Source of the DNA: Ricordea florida | Lineage: Eukaryota > Cnidaria > Anthozoa > Corallimorpharia > Ricordeidae | Direction: 5' to 3' | NCBI GenBank assembly: GCA_949710005.1 | Contig: OX453272.1 | Location: 26,468,630 to 26,532,629, forward strand | DNA length: 64,000 bases | Part shown: positions 33,701 through 44,231 of the stretch, piece after piece | Layout: each line of letters starts with the position of its first letter | Numbering within the stretch: the stretch's first letter is position 1 | Position numbers and translations under genes: made by a program | The notes under the pieces: generated by a model | Database searches by the model: none | Seen by the model: the letters and a program-made list of their open reading frames with translations, nothing else | Told to the model about the DNA's origin: nothing

Positions 33701-34618
33701 GATAGCACTCTGTATAAAGTCTGAAACTCTGCTGAAGCATCTTTTTCATAGACTGTTATGGCGATCGATTAGGAAATCCATTTCAGACAAGAAGGCATTT
33801 TTAAAATCTCTTTGATGGTTAATCAGAGAATTGAAACAAAAAATCATGCCATGGTAAAATAGTTGGCATTTTAAGCAGTAGCCCTTTGCTGCTCTGGTGA
33901 CTGTTAATGCATGAAACTTAAGCTTCTCTATCAACTAACGTTGGTGTGATGCCTTCTAAGCTTTTTCAATATACCCAGTTTATTGTGTTCAAATTTCGGG
34001 TGACAAAACATCAGTGTTTAGTATTTAAGCCCTTTATTTGTGTTCTGCAATTGGTGTGACAAATAATGGGCTAATCAGTGACTCTCATGTTCTTGCATAT
34101 TGACCCCCTTCGAATAACAAATAACCCTTTAAACTTTGGGTTCTAGAACTGGTAAGACACAAATGATTGGTTAGTGGCCGGATCTCTTGTTTGTGTTGTA
34201 AACTGTCGCCCGTAGAAGTGCCCTTGTCTTGATCTCTGGGTATCTTCTTGGTTTATGGGGATGGCTTTACTTTAGATAAGTGTAACTAGTCTTTATGCGT
34301 TTTGATAGAGAGACCTGAAGTGAAGGAATATTAATATTGCAGTAGTTCAGCTCAGCTGACATCTTCGCCACGATTAAACTAATGGAATGAATTGATTTCT
34401 TATATTTTCATATTGGAGACTATCCATCAAGACAAATCAACATTGGCCAGTGAGACACAGTATCAAGGCCCCGACTGGTAAAGGTGCTTCAACCAAACGA
34501 AAACTGTCAGTTACTCCTTCAAGATAAATACTGCTAGTTAGAATTAATACAGTTGCACAAAGTCTACAAATATTCAACAGAGAACATGCAGGCAGGAAAC
34601 GATACTTCTGTATAGACT

Positions 34619-36025
34619 ATTGAAGATACTTCAGTCAAGCGTGGAAGTCTTTTGGATGACAAAGAAATAAACACGGTATTAAAGGACTCATACAAATTCA
34701 ATGATTGCGACAAATGGTTTAGTCAAAGAATATATCTGCAAAGACACCACAGAATACACACTGAAGAGAAACCATACAAATGCACTGAGTGCCCCAAATG
34801 CTTCAGTGAAAAGGGAAAGCTCCAGAGACACCAAAGAAAACACACAGGGAAGAAACCATACAAATGTACTGTGTGCAACAAATGCTTCAGACATGGAGGA
34901 GCTCTGCATACACACCAAAGAATACACACAGGGGAGAAACCATACAAATGCACTGTGTGCAACAAATGCTTCAGACATGGAGGAGCTCTGCAGATACACC
35001 AAAGAATACACACAGGGAAGAAACCATACAAATGCACAGTGTGCAACAAATGCTTTAGACACAGAGGAAATCTGCACAGACACCAAAGAATACACACAGG
35101 GGAGAAACCATACAAATGTGCTGAGTGCAACAAATGCTTCAGACATGGAGGAGCTCTGCAGAGACACCAAAGAATACACACAGGGGAGAAACCATACAAA
35201 TGCACTGAGTGCCCCAAATGCTTCAGTGAAAAGGGAAAGCTCCAGAGACACCAAAGAATACACAAAGGCGAGAAACCATTCAAATGCACAGTGTGCAACA
35301 AATTGTTTACAAGACAAGCAGACGTGCAGATACATCAAAGAATACACACAGGGGAGAAACCATACAAATGCACTGTGTGCAGCAAGTGCTTTAGACAAAG
35401 AGGGGCCCTGCAGACACACCAAAAAATACACACAGGAGAGAAATCATACAAATGTACCGAGTGTAACAGATTCTTTAGACTGAGAGCCCACCTTCGAACA
35501 CACCAAAGAATACACACAGGGGAGAAACCATACAAATGCACTGCGTGCAACAAATGCTTTAGTGTTAAGGGGAATATGGAGAGACACCAAAGAATACACA
35601 CTAGGGAGAAACTATACAAAGGCACGGATTGTAGTGGCTGTTTTAGTCAAAGGGTAGAACTTCTAAGGCACAAGAAAAGGCAACTAGCGTTTGCAGGTAA
35701 CGAGTCACGCCATCGCTCAGTCTGCAACAAATTCATTCCTGAAAAGGGTAATGTGCACGAAAAAGAACGAATACACCCAAATGAGGAGGTTTGCAAAGGC
35801 AGCAACATTGACTGTGAAAAATTCGTCAGTAAAAAAGAGAACTTTCCGGTTCACATCAGAACTCGGAGTCACGACCACGCCTCAGTGATGGAGCCTGAAC
35901 TGGAAGAAGTTGAGCTGTGTTCTTATTCAGCCACAGAAGATTACAGAGATGAGTGTTGGGTGTGCCAAATGATATTTGGGTCTTTTTCGCACCTGGTTAA
36001 GCATGTTGATGAAAATTTTTTGTAA
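34619..36025 (+). CDS. C2H2 zinc-finger protein, upstream paralog; ATG lost
   Basis: A single-exon frame, open from TAG 34613-34615 to TAA 36023-36025, with a probable DNA-binding nuclear protein. Ten canonical C2H2 fingers (YKCxxCxKCFxxxxxLxxHxxIH) joined by TGEKP-type linkers follow a degenerate first finger whose first Cys is Phe. A twelfth finger is degenerate (Cys to Gly, last His to Gln). The C-terminus carries ECWVCQMIFGSFSHLVKH, a partial finger. Two fingers (about residues 47 and 187) have the same recognition helix SEKGKLQRH, so finger blocks have been duplicated. The ATG used by the paralog at 54453 is ATT here (34619-34621), and no other in-frame ATG precedes the fingers. Translation must use an upstream spliced exon or a non-AUG codon, or the gene is dying. 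Confidence 0.75.
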   Translation: MEDTSVKRGSLLDDKEINTVLKDSYKFNDCDKWFSQRIYLQRHHRIHTEEKPYKCTECPKCFSEKGKLQRHQRKHTGKKPYKCTVCNKCFRHGGALHTHQRIHTGEKPYKCTVCNKCFRHGGALQIHQRIHTGKKPYKCTVCNKCFRHRGNLHRHQRIHTGEKPYKCAECNKCFRHGGALQRHQRIHTGEKPYKCTECPKCFSEKGKLQRHQRIHKGEKPFKCTVCNKLFTRQADVQIHQRIHTGEKPYKCTVCSKCFRQRGALQTHQKIHTGEKSYKCTECNRFFRLRAHLRTHQRIHTGEKPYKCTACNKCFSVKGNMERHQRIHTREKLYKGTDCSGCFSQRVELLRHKKRQLAFAGNESRHRSVCNKFIPEKGNVHEKERIHPNEEVCKGSNIDCEKFVSKKENFPVHIRTRSHDHASVMEPELEEVELCSYSATEDYRDECWVCQMIFGSFSHLVKHVDENFL

Positions 36026-36830
36026 AAAAATTTAAAGCCTTGCATTTTGAGTTGTGTAATTATCGTTTGTATTATTATATGCTTTTCAACGTAACAAAGT
36101 AAAGTTGGAAAGCGATTTTTTCATTGCGGTTCGTAGCATTCCTTATCGCGTGGGCGATAGCTTTTGTCCTTAATTAGCCAGACACTAATGTCGCATGACC
36201 ATGTTTGGCGATACGCTTATAATTGTCGTCTGGGCTATCTCGCCTTTTGGACAGGCGCTAGGTTGTGACCTAAGTTAAAACCTACGATAGTTAGGTAAGG
36301 TTCTAACCCTTGGAGCTCAATACGCCTTATCGGTCGTATCGGCCGTATGGGTTTTCATAGCGGGCTGCGTATCATCGCATGAATTTTTCTAGGATTTCAA
36401 TCTTTTCTATTTTTAAAACTTCGTTTAGTGCACCACTCTTTTCTATTTTTAATACTTCGTTTAGTGCACCACTCTTTTCTATTTTTAATACTTCTCCTTT
36501 ATGTATTGTATCTACCCGGTAGCTTATTTTCGTTGTCATACTTAAGATTACAGGAGTACCCACGTAGATTTACATCGATTCTCTTATATGAACATAAAGT
36601 CTTGATAGACCTTGGTTAAGGGCTTGTGTAATGTCGGTATTCTGCCGTTTTATTGTATTAATATAGCGATATAACCCAGTTACGTTGTAAAATGTATTCT
36701 CAAATTCATTAATTATTGACAACAGCCAATAAATGAGGCATATTTGAGTCACATGCTTGAAACCTGACACCCATTGAACGCTTGGATCAAACACGTGCAT
36801 TTTAATGAGCATTCTTCAATAATTAACACA
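36026..36830. other. 3' flank and intergenic DNA; 36-bp tandem repeat at 36402-36497
   Basis: No gene seen. Between 36402 and 36497 a 36-bp unit (ACTTCGTTTAGTGCACCACT + CTTTTCTATTTTTAAT) is repeated about 2.7 times. Confidence 0.6.
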
Positions 36831-36837
36831 TGGTGGA

Positions 36838-36967
36838 GCACTGCTCCGGTATCGTAGAGGTCATGAGTTCGAATCCCGTCCAGGCCTGGGTTTTTTTTTT
36901 CAGGCTTTAATTTCACAGCTGCTTAAGTTGTGTACATAACTGCGATGATCAATTAATGTTATTACAA
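36838..36967 (+). repeat. tRNA-derived SINE
   Basis: GGAGCACTGCTCCGGTATCG, then GAGTTCGAATCCCG (a tRNA B-box), a T-run, and the tail TTTCAGGCTTTAATTTCACA... shared with 13840-13915. The order tRNA-like 3' half, T-run, conserved tail is that of a SINE. No complete cloverleaf, so it is not a tRNA gene. Confidence 0.65.
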
Positions 36968-36970
36968 TTA

Positions 36971-37287
36971 TGCACCTATCAATGTTAAGCCGACGGGGGG
37001 GTGGGGGGGGGAGTCAGGGCATGGGGTAGGGATTTGACATTTTTGAAAAATTTGCCGTCAAATTCCCTGTCCACGGGCAAGTCATTCCAGTCAAATGCAA
37101 CCAAATTTCCCCACCCCGGGCTGCACATCGCTGTCAAATATCCCAAGGCTGGCAAAGAAAGATTCAAATATTCCCTCCCCCGGGAGAACAAGGTCAGTCA
37201 TATGCCCTACCCCAGGGCCAACAAAGACAATCAAATCCCCACCCCATGCCCTGACTCCCCCCCGCCGGCTTAACATTGATAGGTGCA
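36971..37287. mobile_element. Harbinger-like MITE, 317 bp
   Basis: Inverted ends TGCACCTATCAATGTTAAGC (continuing CGacGGGGG) and GCTTAACATTGATAGGTGCA, flanked by TTA on both sides (36968-36970, 37288-37290). Interior has several GCATGGGGTAGGG / CCCTACCCC-type blocks. Its left end abuts the SINE. Confidence 0.8.
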
Positions 37288-37419
37288 TTAACACATCGTT
37301 AACAAGAATTCCAAAAATGACCTAAATATTATTTGATATCGTTAACCTTGATTTCCACAGAACAATTAAGTATTCACTGCACCTGCAGTTACATTTTCGT
37401 GAATATCGCAACTCTTCAA

Positions 37420-37687
37420 TCAACTTGATTCTTTCTGTTTAGTTATAGTAACTTCGGAAATACTAGTACAAGTGCTTGGTCCTAATTCTGTGGACACATC
37501 TCCAACTTTCTCATCGCTAGCCTTTTCATACTTAAAGAGTTCGAACGATGTTCTATCCGTTATGAATTTCTCTGCTACAGCTGTATTAAACAGCGACGAT
37601 GCACAAGTAACACGAAGACTGTGCCTCTTCTTTCGCTTTAGACTTGCTGTCTGGCACATTTCTGGCAAAATCTCGTTCCACAAATTA
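37420..37687 (-). pseudogene. Unidentified coding fragment cut by a mariner-like MITE
   Basis: The minus-strand frame reads LWNEILPEMCQTASLKRKKR, then AEKFITDRTSFELFKYEKAS and ends with TITKQKESS and a stop at 37420. Amino-acid composition looks like real protein. The frame is interrupted exactly at the TA where the 37688-38192 element is inserted. No family recognised. Confidence 0.35.
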
Positions 37688-38192
37688 CAGTAAGCACCCG
37701 CATATAAGAACACATGGATTAAGAACATCAGGCTGAAATTTGGCAAATAAAGCACCACTTTTATAAGAACAATATCAGCCTGGAAAAAAAAAATAATGTT
37801 CTTATAAAATGGGAAGGGTGTCAAAATTACACAAATTACCATAAACACACCTGCTGACCAATGGTATTAGCTAAGTTTTGGGCACTTTTGTTCTCTTCAG
37901 AATATCTAATATCATGAATTACATTTTTTGCCTTTACAATACTATAAACTGATTACAGTAGACCTATTTGAACATTAGGTTTTTAATTATTGTTCCATCA
38001 ATTTATGTAATTGTCCAAAAACATGATTAAAATTTCTAGCAACATTTTTTATGCTGTACAGCACTGAATTTAAAAAAATTTAAGAGCATTTAAGAACATC
38101 CTGAGGCTGATTTTTCACTAAGCATCCGATAAATAAGAACACAATCAGTCTGACCTCTGAAATTGTGTGTTCTTATATGCGGGTGTTTACTG
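37688..38192. mobile_element. Tc1/mariner-like MITE, 505 bp
   Basis: Inverted ends CAGTAAGCACCCGCATATAA (continuing GAACAC) and TTATATGCGGGTGTTTACTG, flanked by TA on each side (37686-37687, 38193-38194). The CAGT start and TA duplication fit Tc1/mariner. No transposase inside. Confidence 0.8.
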
Positions 38193-38227
38193 TATTCCAT
38201 ACACGGTCTTCGGTGGATATCTCGGAA

Positions 38228-38372
38228 TGATTTCCGCACAGGTCCCTACTCATTATGCATGCTGTAGCCATACTGTTTCATTCTGCAATAACAAGAAATG
38301 CTTACATGTGCATTACCCTATTACCCTCTGCTGCATGCATAATGAAGTAGGGACCGGTGTGGAAATCTTGCC
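38228..38372. mobile_element. MITE of the TTTCCGCACAGG family, copy 4
   Basis: Same long subtype as copy 1 (interior CATACTGTTTCATTCTGCAA), with a small deletion in the left end (CCTACTCATTATG). Confidence 0.8.
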
Positions 38373-38389
38373 CGGTCTTTAAGTGAATT

Positions 38390-39845
38390 AAAAAACTTGA
38401 AATTGAGAAAAAAAAATTACGAGATTTTAATTTCATCGACTCAAGAAGAAAACGAAAAATTAATTCAAGAAAGGGACTCCCTCACATTTGCATTGCAGAT
38501 TACAATATCGAGAGAGGCAATATGTCAAAAGCCCGCTGAGAGTCCATCAACAAAAACCTCTACAAACACCTCTAACAATGGTAAAACAAAATCCAATTAA
38601 TTAAAAAAGAAAGTAACCGGTCTAATGAGCGCTCTCAACAAAGGGAGTGGCGAGAAAAAGAAAAAGGATAGAAGACGCAAACAAGGGAACAATCATTTAC
38701 ATCCTAATAGTAAAAGAAAATAGGACGCTATTGATTGGAGACTCCATGATAAAAACATCCGAGGTTCACTATTAGGGAAAACCAATTGGCCAACGTGCAG
38801 TATTTAAATCGTTTTCTGGGGCTACCACAAAAGCCATGAAATATTACCTGACCCCCAACCTGGAGCTCTCACGTAGTGCACGTAGGCACTAGTTACCATA
38901 TGCATGAAGTGCCAGAAGTTGTCGAATCGATTGTGGATCTCGCCAGACAAATTAAAAACTCATCCAAAGCGGCGGTTCCATCTCTGAGCAAATAAACATG
39001 TGACATACAGCAAATAAACACCTGAAGAGCTACTGCCGACAGAATGGGTGAAGATTTATCTTGCATCAAAACATTTTAGAAAAGGATTTAAACAGGGGCG
39101 GACTACATCTTAATTACATAGGAAATCGACCCCCTTTTTAAGAATTTTAAGTTTAGGTTGAAATGACACGTTCTCCTCTAGTACTGAGCAAGTTCGTCTT
39201 ACCAATGGCAATACTAGGAAATCTCGTATTTTGAATCAAAGCGAAAAAGAGACTTCCCCATTACTGCCATCTCGACGCGGTTTGCAATTGGCTCCTTTGA
39301 ATATCAATAAGTTAACTGCTGTACTCACATTTATGAGCTTAGGATTTTTCTGACGCACAACAAAATTATATCTTATCGACTGATGGGACAAAGCTTAATC
39401 AGATTATTACTGACAACGAGGTCAGCATCCTTCTATTTTAATGTACGACGTGATAGAACGGCAAACGGCAGTGAAAGGGTTTGCATAAACATGGATACTC
39501 TTGAAAATTTATGTGTAGAGATTCGACAACCATAATCTAAGCCGTTTGTGGTTGTCACATGGTATAGATCACCTGATTCTCTTGTTGGTGTGTTTTCACC
39601 TCTCGAGGATCCCATTGGTAAACTCAATTCAGAAAATACTGAATGTTATCTAATGGGAGATTGCAACTGTGATATGATTGCCATTCGATATGACAATGAT
39701 ACGTGCAAACCTAGCAATAACAGTGATGTTTATGGACTTCAGCAACTTATAACGGAATCACCTATTATAACTTCGACGTCTTCGACGTTTAACAACGTAA
39801 TCTTTACTAATTGCCCAGATGACGTTTTGTGCTTGGGATGAGATG
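38390..39845 (+). pseudogene. LINE relic: ORF1 coiled coil, SGNH esterase-like block, endonuclease
   Basis: In order: a coiled-coil piece (LIQERDSLTFALQITISREA), then a lysine-rich stretch. Next is LLIGDSMIKTSEVH, which looks like block I of an SGNH/GDSL hydrolase, followed by VFKSFSGATTKAMKYYLTPN. After many stops comes a 97-codon frame (39548-39841) with VVTWYRSPDSLVGVFSPLED and CYLMGDCNCDM, the APE-type endonuclease of CR1/L2-like LINEs, ending IFTNCPDDV. Frameshifts and stops are frequent and RT is absent. Some CR1/L2 families are known to encode an SGNH esterase, which this order matches. Confidence 0.65.
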
Positions 39846-41039
39846 TGGTTGAAATGGAAGTGTTCATTTCTATCTATTGTTTACAAGCATTGTCCATTAA
39901 GAACAATTAGCGTGTATCTATCGAGTTGTGGTACACGCGGGAGGTTGTTAAACACGAAAAAAGCGTAATAGTAGAACGAAGCGAAGCTCGCTTTTTGAGT
40001 GCTTAGCAAGCTCTTAACAATAAGTGCACAAAAACTCGATAGATGCACGTTACCTACGAACCATTTCTTTTATAATATAGACTTTCCTTTCAAAAAAGAA
40101 TGTATGGTATCATTTCTGTTGCATGCGAACATTTAGGTGGCGCTCGATGGAGTGGCGAAAACCTAGTAAGCTTCATTTGCTTTGATTAGTCCTTTTACGT
40201 TCTTGCTTCACGGGCATAAAATGTTCTCAAATTTTAATTCAGCTGTAAAATAGACATGACGTGAAAAACAGTTCGAATTTTCTTTTTTTACGCTGGGTAA
40301 AGAAAAAAATTCCGCGTGTATAGCCACAAATTGTGGAATTTGTTTGCATTTTATCAGTACAGGAAATGAGCTTTATATTTTGGTGCTGTTTTGAAAAGCC
40401 GGTATTCCGCGCAAGGCCAGTGCAAAACCGGTTGGTTGTTAAATTAAAAGTTTTCACCATATCTGCAGTTAACGACCAGCTGGTGGCACGTGTGACTAGA
40501 TTTTTAATTTTGCGCCTTAATAATCACGTGTGATCGCACTTGCGCGCCTAAAAATCCCGGAGTTTAGTGCGACTGAGTTCATTGCCACTCAACTCTGCAT
40601 TCGCACCTGACCATCGTCATGTACTTCAATTAGTTAGACACGAAACGGAAGCTTGAAATAATAAATTCAATCGTAGGCACGACTCGATCAGATTGCAAAC
40701 AATAAAGTTACATCATTTTCCTTGCATCAGGGTGTGTTTTATTTGTCGTTTTCTGCTGTGGTTTCTCCGAACTCGATGTTTCCATTTCATCCCAGACCCT
40801 TTTCGGTTTTTGCGAAGACTCCACTGACACTTGCGAGTGAAGGCCGCCTTTAAAACACGTGCTTCTCGTCAGTGGAGTTCACCAGTCGATGTGAAAGGTC
40901 AATCCGGGGCTAAAAATGTCTAAACAACCAAAGAGAGTTCTTACATGTTACATCTGGCTGAAATTATGTTGGTTATTCCAATAAGTAGTGCTCGATTGTA
41001 GGATTAGCAGCTTTCACGTGTCGACAACAGAAGACCTAA
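39846..41039. other. Intergenic DNA; hairpin at 39908-40052
   Basis: No gene seen. CGTGTATCTATCGAGTTGTGG at about 39912 pairs with CAAAAACTCGATAGATGCACG at about 40029, a palindromic repeat of about 145 bp. Confidence 0.45.
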
Positions 41040-41420
41040 GGGACGGACCATTAGAAAAGTGATGGGGGCGGGGGGGGAAACAAAAAAAAAATCATGCAAG
41101 GGAAAATGCCAAGAAAAAAAATTCATGCAAAGAAGAAGGTAAAAAAAAAATTCATGCAGAAGGAAGGTCCAATTGTGACTTTTTCACACCTAGTAAAAAA
41201 TATTCGTGCAGAGGGGTAGCCTCCCCAGCAGACATTCTTTGGCGTGCCTCACGCGTTAGGACCGCGTGACGCACGCCTAAGAATGTCTGCGGGGGAGGCT
41301 AGCAGAGGGGTTCACCTGAGAAAAAAAATTCCTGCACAAGCAGTGAACGAAAAAAAAAATTCGTGCAAGCTGAAAATTCTCCACCCCCCCCCCCCCATCA
41401 CTTTTCTAATGGTCCGTCCC
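41040..41420. mobile_element. Harbinger-like MITE, 381 bp
   Basis: Perfect inverted ends of 29 bp (GGGACGGACCATTAGAAAAG, then TGATGGGGG) flanked by TAA (41037-41039, 41421-41423). The end sequence resembles that of the 29279-30647 element, so they may be related. A second palindrome is nested inside. Confidence 0.8.
41217..41303. repeat. Palindrome nested in the Harbinger-like MITE
   Basis: TAGCCTCCCCAGCAGACATT with CTTTGGCGTGCCTCACGCG is mirrored by CGCGTGACGCACGCCTAAGA and ATGTCTGCGGGGGAGGCTA. Same family as 6890-6984. Confidence 0.65.
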
Positions 41421-41629
41421 TAATCTGCATCAGTATGGTAAGACCAGAACTAGAAGCTTTTGACCCAAGACTAGCAGTCCCCTTTTGAAACTTTAAGTAA
41501 ATTTTTTTTTTGAAAATAGAAACATGTTATCACTTCTCTGTTTACAAAAAAGAAAATTTTTTCTCGATATTTAGCTTCGTCAAGATCTTTTCTCCAAGCC
41601 ACCTTTGTCACTTTCGGCGGGAAAAGAGA

Positions 41630-42300
41630 GCCCCTTAACTCACAAGGAAAGTTTGAAGCCCTGAAGAAGATGGAGTCTGACAAAACGCCAGGCACGGATT
41701 GACTCCCTTCCGAATTCTACAAAGTCTTTTGGAAAGACATTTCTTTTTTTTAATCTCGGCCCTCAACTATGCTGTTGACTCTGGCTGCCTCTCAGTAACA
41801 CAAAGACGAGGAGTTATAAAACTAATTCCAAAAAAAGATGCAGAGCTATACGTCATTAAAAATTGGAGGCCTATTACTCTTTTGACTGACTGATTACAAA
41901 ATCGCAGCAAAATCTATTGCAAACTGAATTAAATTAGCATTTCCAAACTTTATCAATCATGATGAAACAGGAATTTTGAAAGGCAGATTTATAGGCGAAA
42001 ATATTAGACTCATTGACTCTATTATCCAATACCCATCAGAAAGGTATATTCCGGGCCTGTTACTTTTCATCAAAAGGTATTTGATTCTCTCGAACGATCC
42101 TTCATATATGACACATTAAGATCCCATGGTTTTGGTGCTTCGCTAATTAAGTGGGTGAAAACCCTGTGTACTAGTCATACTGATAGCTGTATTCTGAATA
42201 ATGGATGGGCAAGTAATTTTTTTGAGATTCAAAGAGGTGTTAGGCAAGGCTGCCCACTCTCACCTTATTTATTTTTCCTATCGGTGCATAATTCATTTTA
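41630..42300 (+). pseudogene. L1-like LINE reverse-transcriptase relic
   Basis: Spread over three frames one can read KKMESDKTPGTD, FYKVFWKDI, LNYAVDSGCLSVTQRRGVIK, IPKKDAE, LKNWRPIT-like, LTDYKIAAKSIAN, GRFIGENIRLIDSIIQY and GVRQGCPLSPYLFFLSV. These are the fingers and RT blocks up to motif B of an L1/Tx1-like LINE, a different clade from the CR1-like element at 3.5 kb. Several frameshifts make it non-functional. Confidence 0.7.
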
Positions 42301-43077
42301 CTTTTAGTGTACCACATGCCTTTGGTCTGTTTTTTTATGTCTCTATACTATAACCTCAAGCTGTAAGGATAATTAACTATTTTTCTTCTATGCAAATGAA
42401 TATATGAAAGGCCATATATTTTTCTTCTTTTTTCCCCTTGTCGTCCCTGTATTTCTTAATTGTGTAAGTCGTGTAACTGTACTTATTTTTTTCTCAGTTC
42501 GTGAGCGGGCGGTATTCTACAAATCCTGCAATCTGATTGGTTCCAGGAGCGGGCGGTATTCTCCCATCCGGCCCGCTCACAGCGGGCGGTATCCGTTGCG
42601 TGATGACAGGTGTCAGATTGTGACAGATATTTCTAAAAAAATGTTTCAAAGTTTGTTTGGAAGCCTTTTTAATCACCTTTGTTATTACGCAAATAAAACC
42701 GTTACGGTAAAGCCTCTCTCTTTATTTTGCATTACCCCTGTTTTCTATACTATCTACTCGCTAGTAAATTGTTCACCGTAATTACAACGCTAAATTGTTC
42801 GGGGTTTTTTTGCAAGCATTTTTTGCGGCCTCGGGCGGTATCCAAGACCTCGGGCACTGTTTTTTCCCAATACGGACCTCCCAGCTGGTGAATAACCTAT
42901 ATTTGTTAGTACTGTAAAAAAAATTTATAAAAAGGACAAAGAAAAGAAAGAAAAAAAAAAAAGAAAAAAAACGTATTTAGAGCAATAGATCGGCGGTAAA
43001 AGTTTACGCAAACGGTGTGTCCCATCATCTACGATGGTGTCAAAAAGAGATTTACAAAGACGTTTATGATGGTTCAC

Positions 43078-43480
43078 TTAAGACTGCATATTAAGTGACA
43101 CTAAAGCATTCCCGTAACTAAGATTAGGGCATATAATAGACAGAGCCCTCTTCTGAATACGCTCTATATCTTCAACTAGATATAATTGGCAAAGGCGAGT
43201 GAAAAACGGGTACTGCATAGTCACACACAGACCTAATGCAACTAGAATAGAATTTAACTGAGATAGGTAGATCCGTTTTAGGAACATTTGCGCGTTTAAG
43301 TTGAACAAGAAAATACAACCGTTTGGATGCTTTTTTGACAACATCGGTCACATGCGTGTTCCACAACAGACAATTGGAAATGCTTGCACCAAGTAACTTT
43401 GCACTCTCTACAATCTCCAGCTCTTGGCCATTAACAAACAAAGGTGACAACTGAGGTTTGTTCTTAGGAACATGACAGCT
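43078..43480 (-). pseudogene. LINE RT C-terminal relic
   Basis: The minus strand encodes VNGQELEIVESAKLLGASIS, then NTHVTDVVKKASKRLYFLVQ and LKRANVPKTDL; in a second frame IERIQKRALSIICPNLSYGN. This is the region after the RT core in CR1/L2-type elements. The two frames overlap at 43172-43344, showing a frameshift. Confidence 0.7.
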
Positions 43481-43615
43481 GTTGATCGCTCCCATCACTC
43501 CAGGAAAATCTCCCATTTCTTCAAATTTTTCGCTTTCCTCTCTCGCCCTTTCCAGTGACCAAAACGATCGTACAACCTGGAATCCCCCAAGAAAAAAAAT
43601 TTGTATTGGTCGCAA
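43480..43615 (-). pseudogene. Harbinger (HARBI1-like) transposase scrap
   Basis: FEEMGDFPGVMGAIN, preceded by SLERAREESEKF, resembles the block around the catalytic Asp of PIF/Harbinger nucleases (usual form FPGVIGAIDGTHI). Here Asn replaces Asp, and the frame fuses directly into the LINE fragment (SCHVPKNKPQ onward). About 30 residues remain. Confidence 0.45.
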
Positions 43616-43670
43616 ACTATAAAATAATTTACTTCATTTAAAATAAAGCGTTTAAGAAAATGCAAACTAG

Positions 43671-44231
43671 TCATTGATCAAGACTTACGTTGTGGCATTC
43701 GATGCGGTTGGTCTAGTGGACCTACAATATGGCGCTTTATTAGCAGATGGCGTCGTGAAGTTTGAAAAAGAGCCCGGCGAGTACGATACCTATGGCATAA
43801 AAGCTTGTGGGGTTGTCCTTACAGTTGCTTCTAACATGGAACATATCCATAAGTTGGGAATGGATATGGATCCTCGACTGGCATTCCGTTACATGGGCAG
43901 AATTAAAGAGGCTGTAAAAGTAGGTATTTGGAAACGTCTATGTCCTAGTTGGTTTCTGGTTCAAGGTACTGATGAGCCATTGAAACCCCAAGATGCAAGT
44001 CTACTACTTTTTGAGCCTGCTCCTTCCAATACCTTGGATGTCATTTTTAAGATGGTGTCTGCCAGTGGAAAGGAGTACAATGTCCGTCTACACGAACAGA
44101 ATGTCTTCAGCTCATTTTACTCTCAGGAAGTCATTTATAACATCGCACAACCACAATCATGCACTATCCTGGATATTGTACTTGCAGAAGCCATTGCAGA
44201 GAGCTATTATAGATGCATGAGAGCACAGTAA
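43671..44231 (+). CDS. Unidentified coding exon, about 185 codons
   Basis: Open from the TAG at 43668-43670 to TAA 44229-44231. No in-frame ATG occurs near the start. The AG at 43669-43670 could be a splice acceptor, so this is best read as a terminal exon. The sequence looks like genuine globular protein: VVAFDAVGLVDLQYGALLAD, then ACGVVLTVASNMEHIHKLGM, RLAFRYMGRIKEAVKVG, WFLVQGTDEPLKPQDASLLL and AIAESYYRCM near the end. No transmembrane segment or motif that I can place. Its nearest neighbour is a LINE relic 50 bp upstream, so the 5' part may be lost. It could also be a fragment of a transposon-borne gene. Confidence 0.45.
   Translation, partial: SLIKTYVVAFDAVGLVDLQYGALLADGVVKFEKEPGEYDTYGIKACGVVLTVASNMEHIHKLGMDMDPRLAFRYMGRIKEAVKVGIWKRLCPSWFLVQGTDEPLKPQDASLLLFEPAPSNTLDVIFKMVSASGKEYNVRLHEQNVFSSFYSQEVIYNIAQPQSCTILDIVLAEAIAESYYRCMRAQ

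Noticed and set aside
34688-35625. Minus-strand frames opposite the zinc fingers (CLKHLLHTVHLYGFSPVCIL repeats)
   Set aside because: Antisense shadows of the 84-bp finger repeat; likewise 54503-55265 opposite the second gene.
36838-36900. tRNA gene
   Set aside because: Only the B-box half fits; no full acceptor or anticodon stem, and the tail is a dispersed repeat, so a SINE is the better reading.
42404-42900. 125-codon plus frame and inverted GAGCGGGCGGTATTCT motifs
   Set aside because: The motif GCGGGCGGTATTC recurs three times and looks like repeat DNA, but I could not find both ends or a target duplication. The frame has no recognisable domain.
43671-44231. HSP70-like (HSPA12) fragment
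   Set aside because: The opening VVAFDAVG faintly resembles an ATPase phosphate loop, but the conserved DxGTT motif is absent and nothing after it fits.
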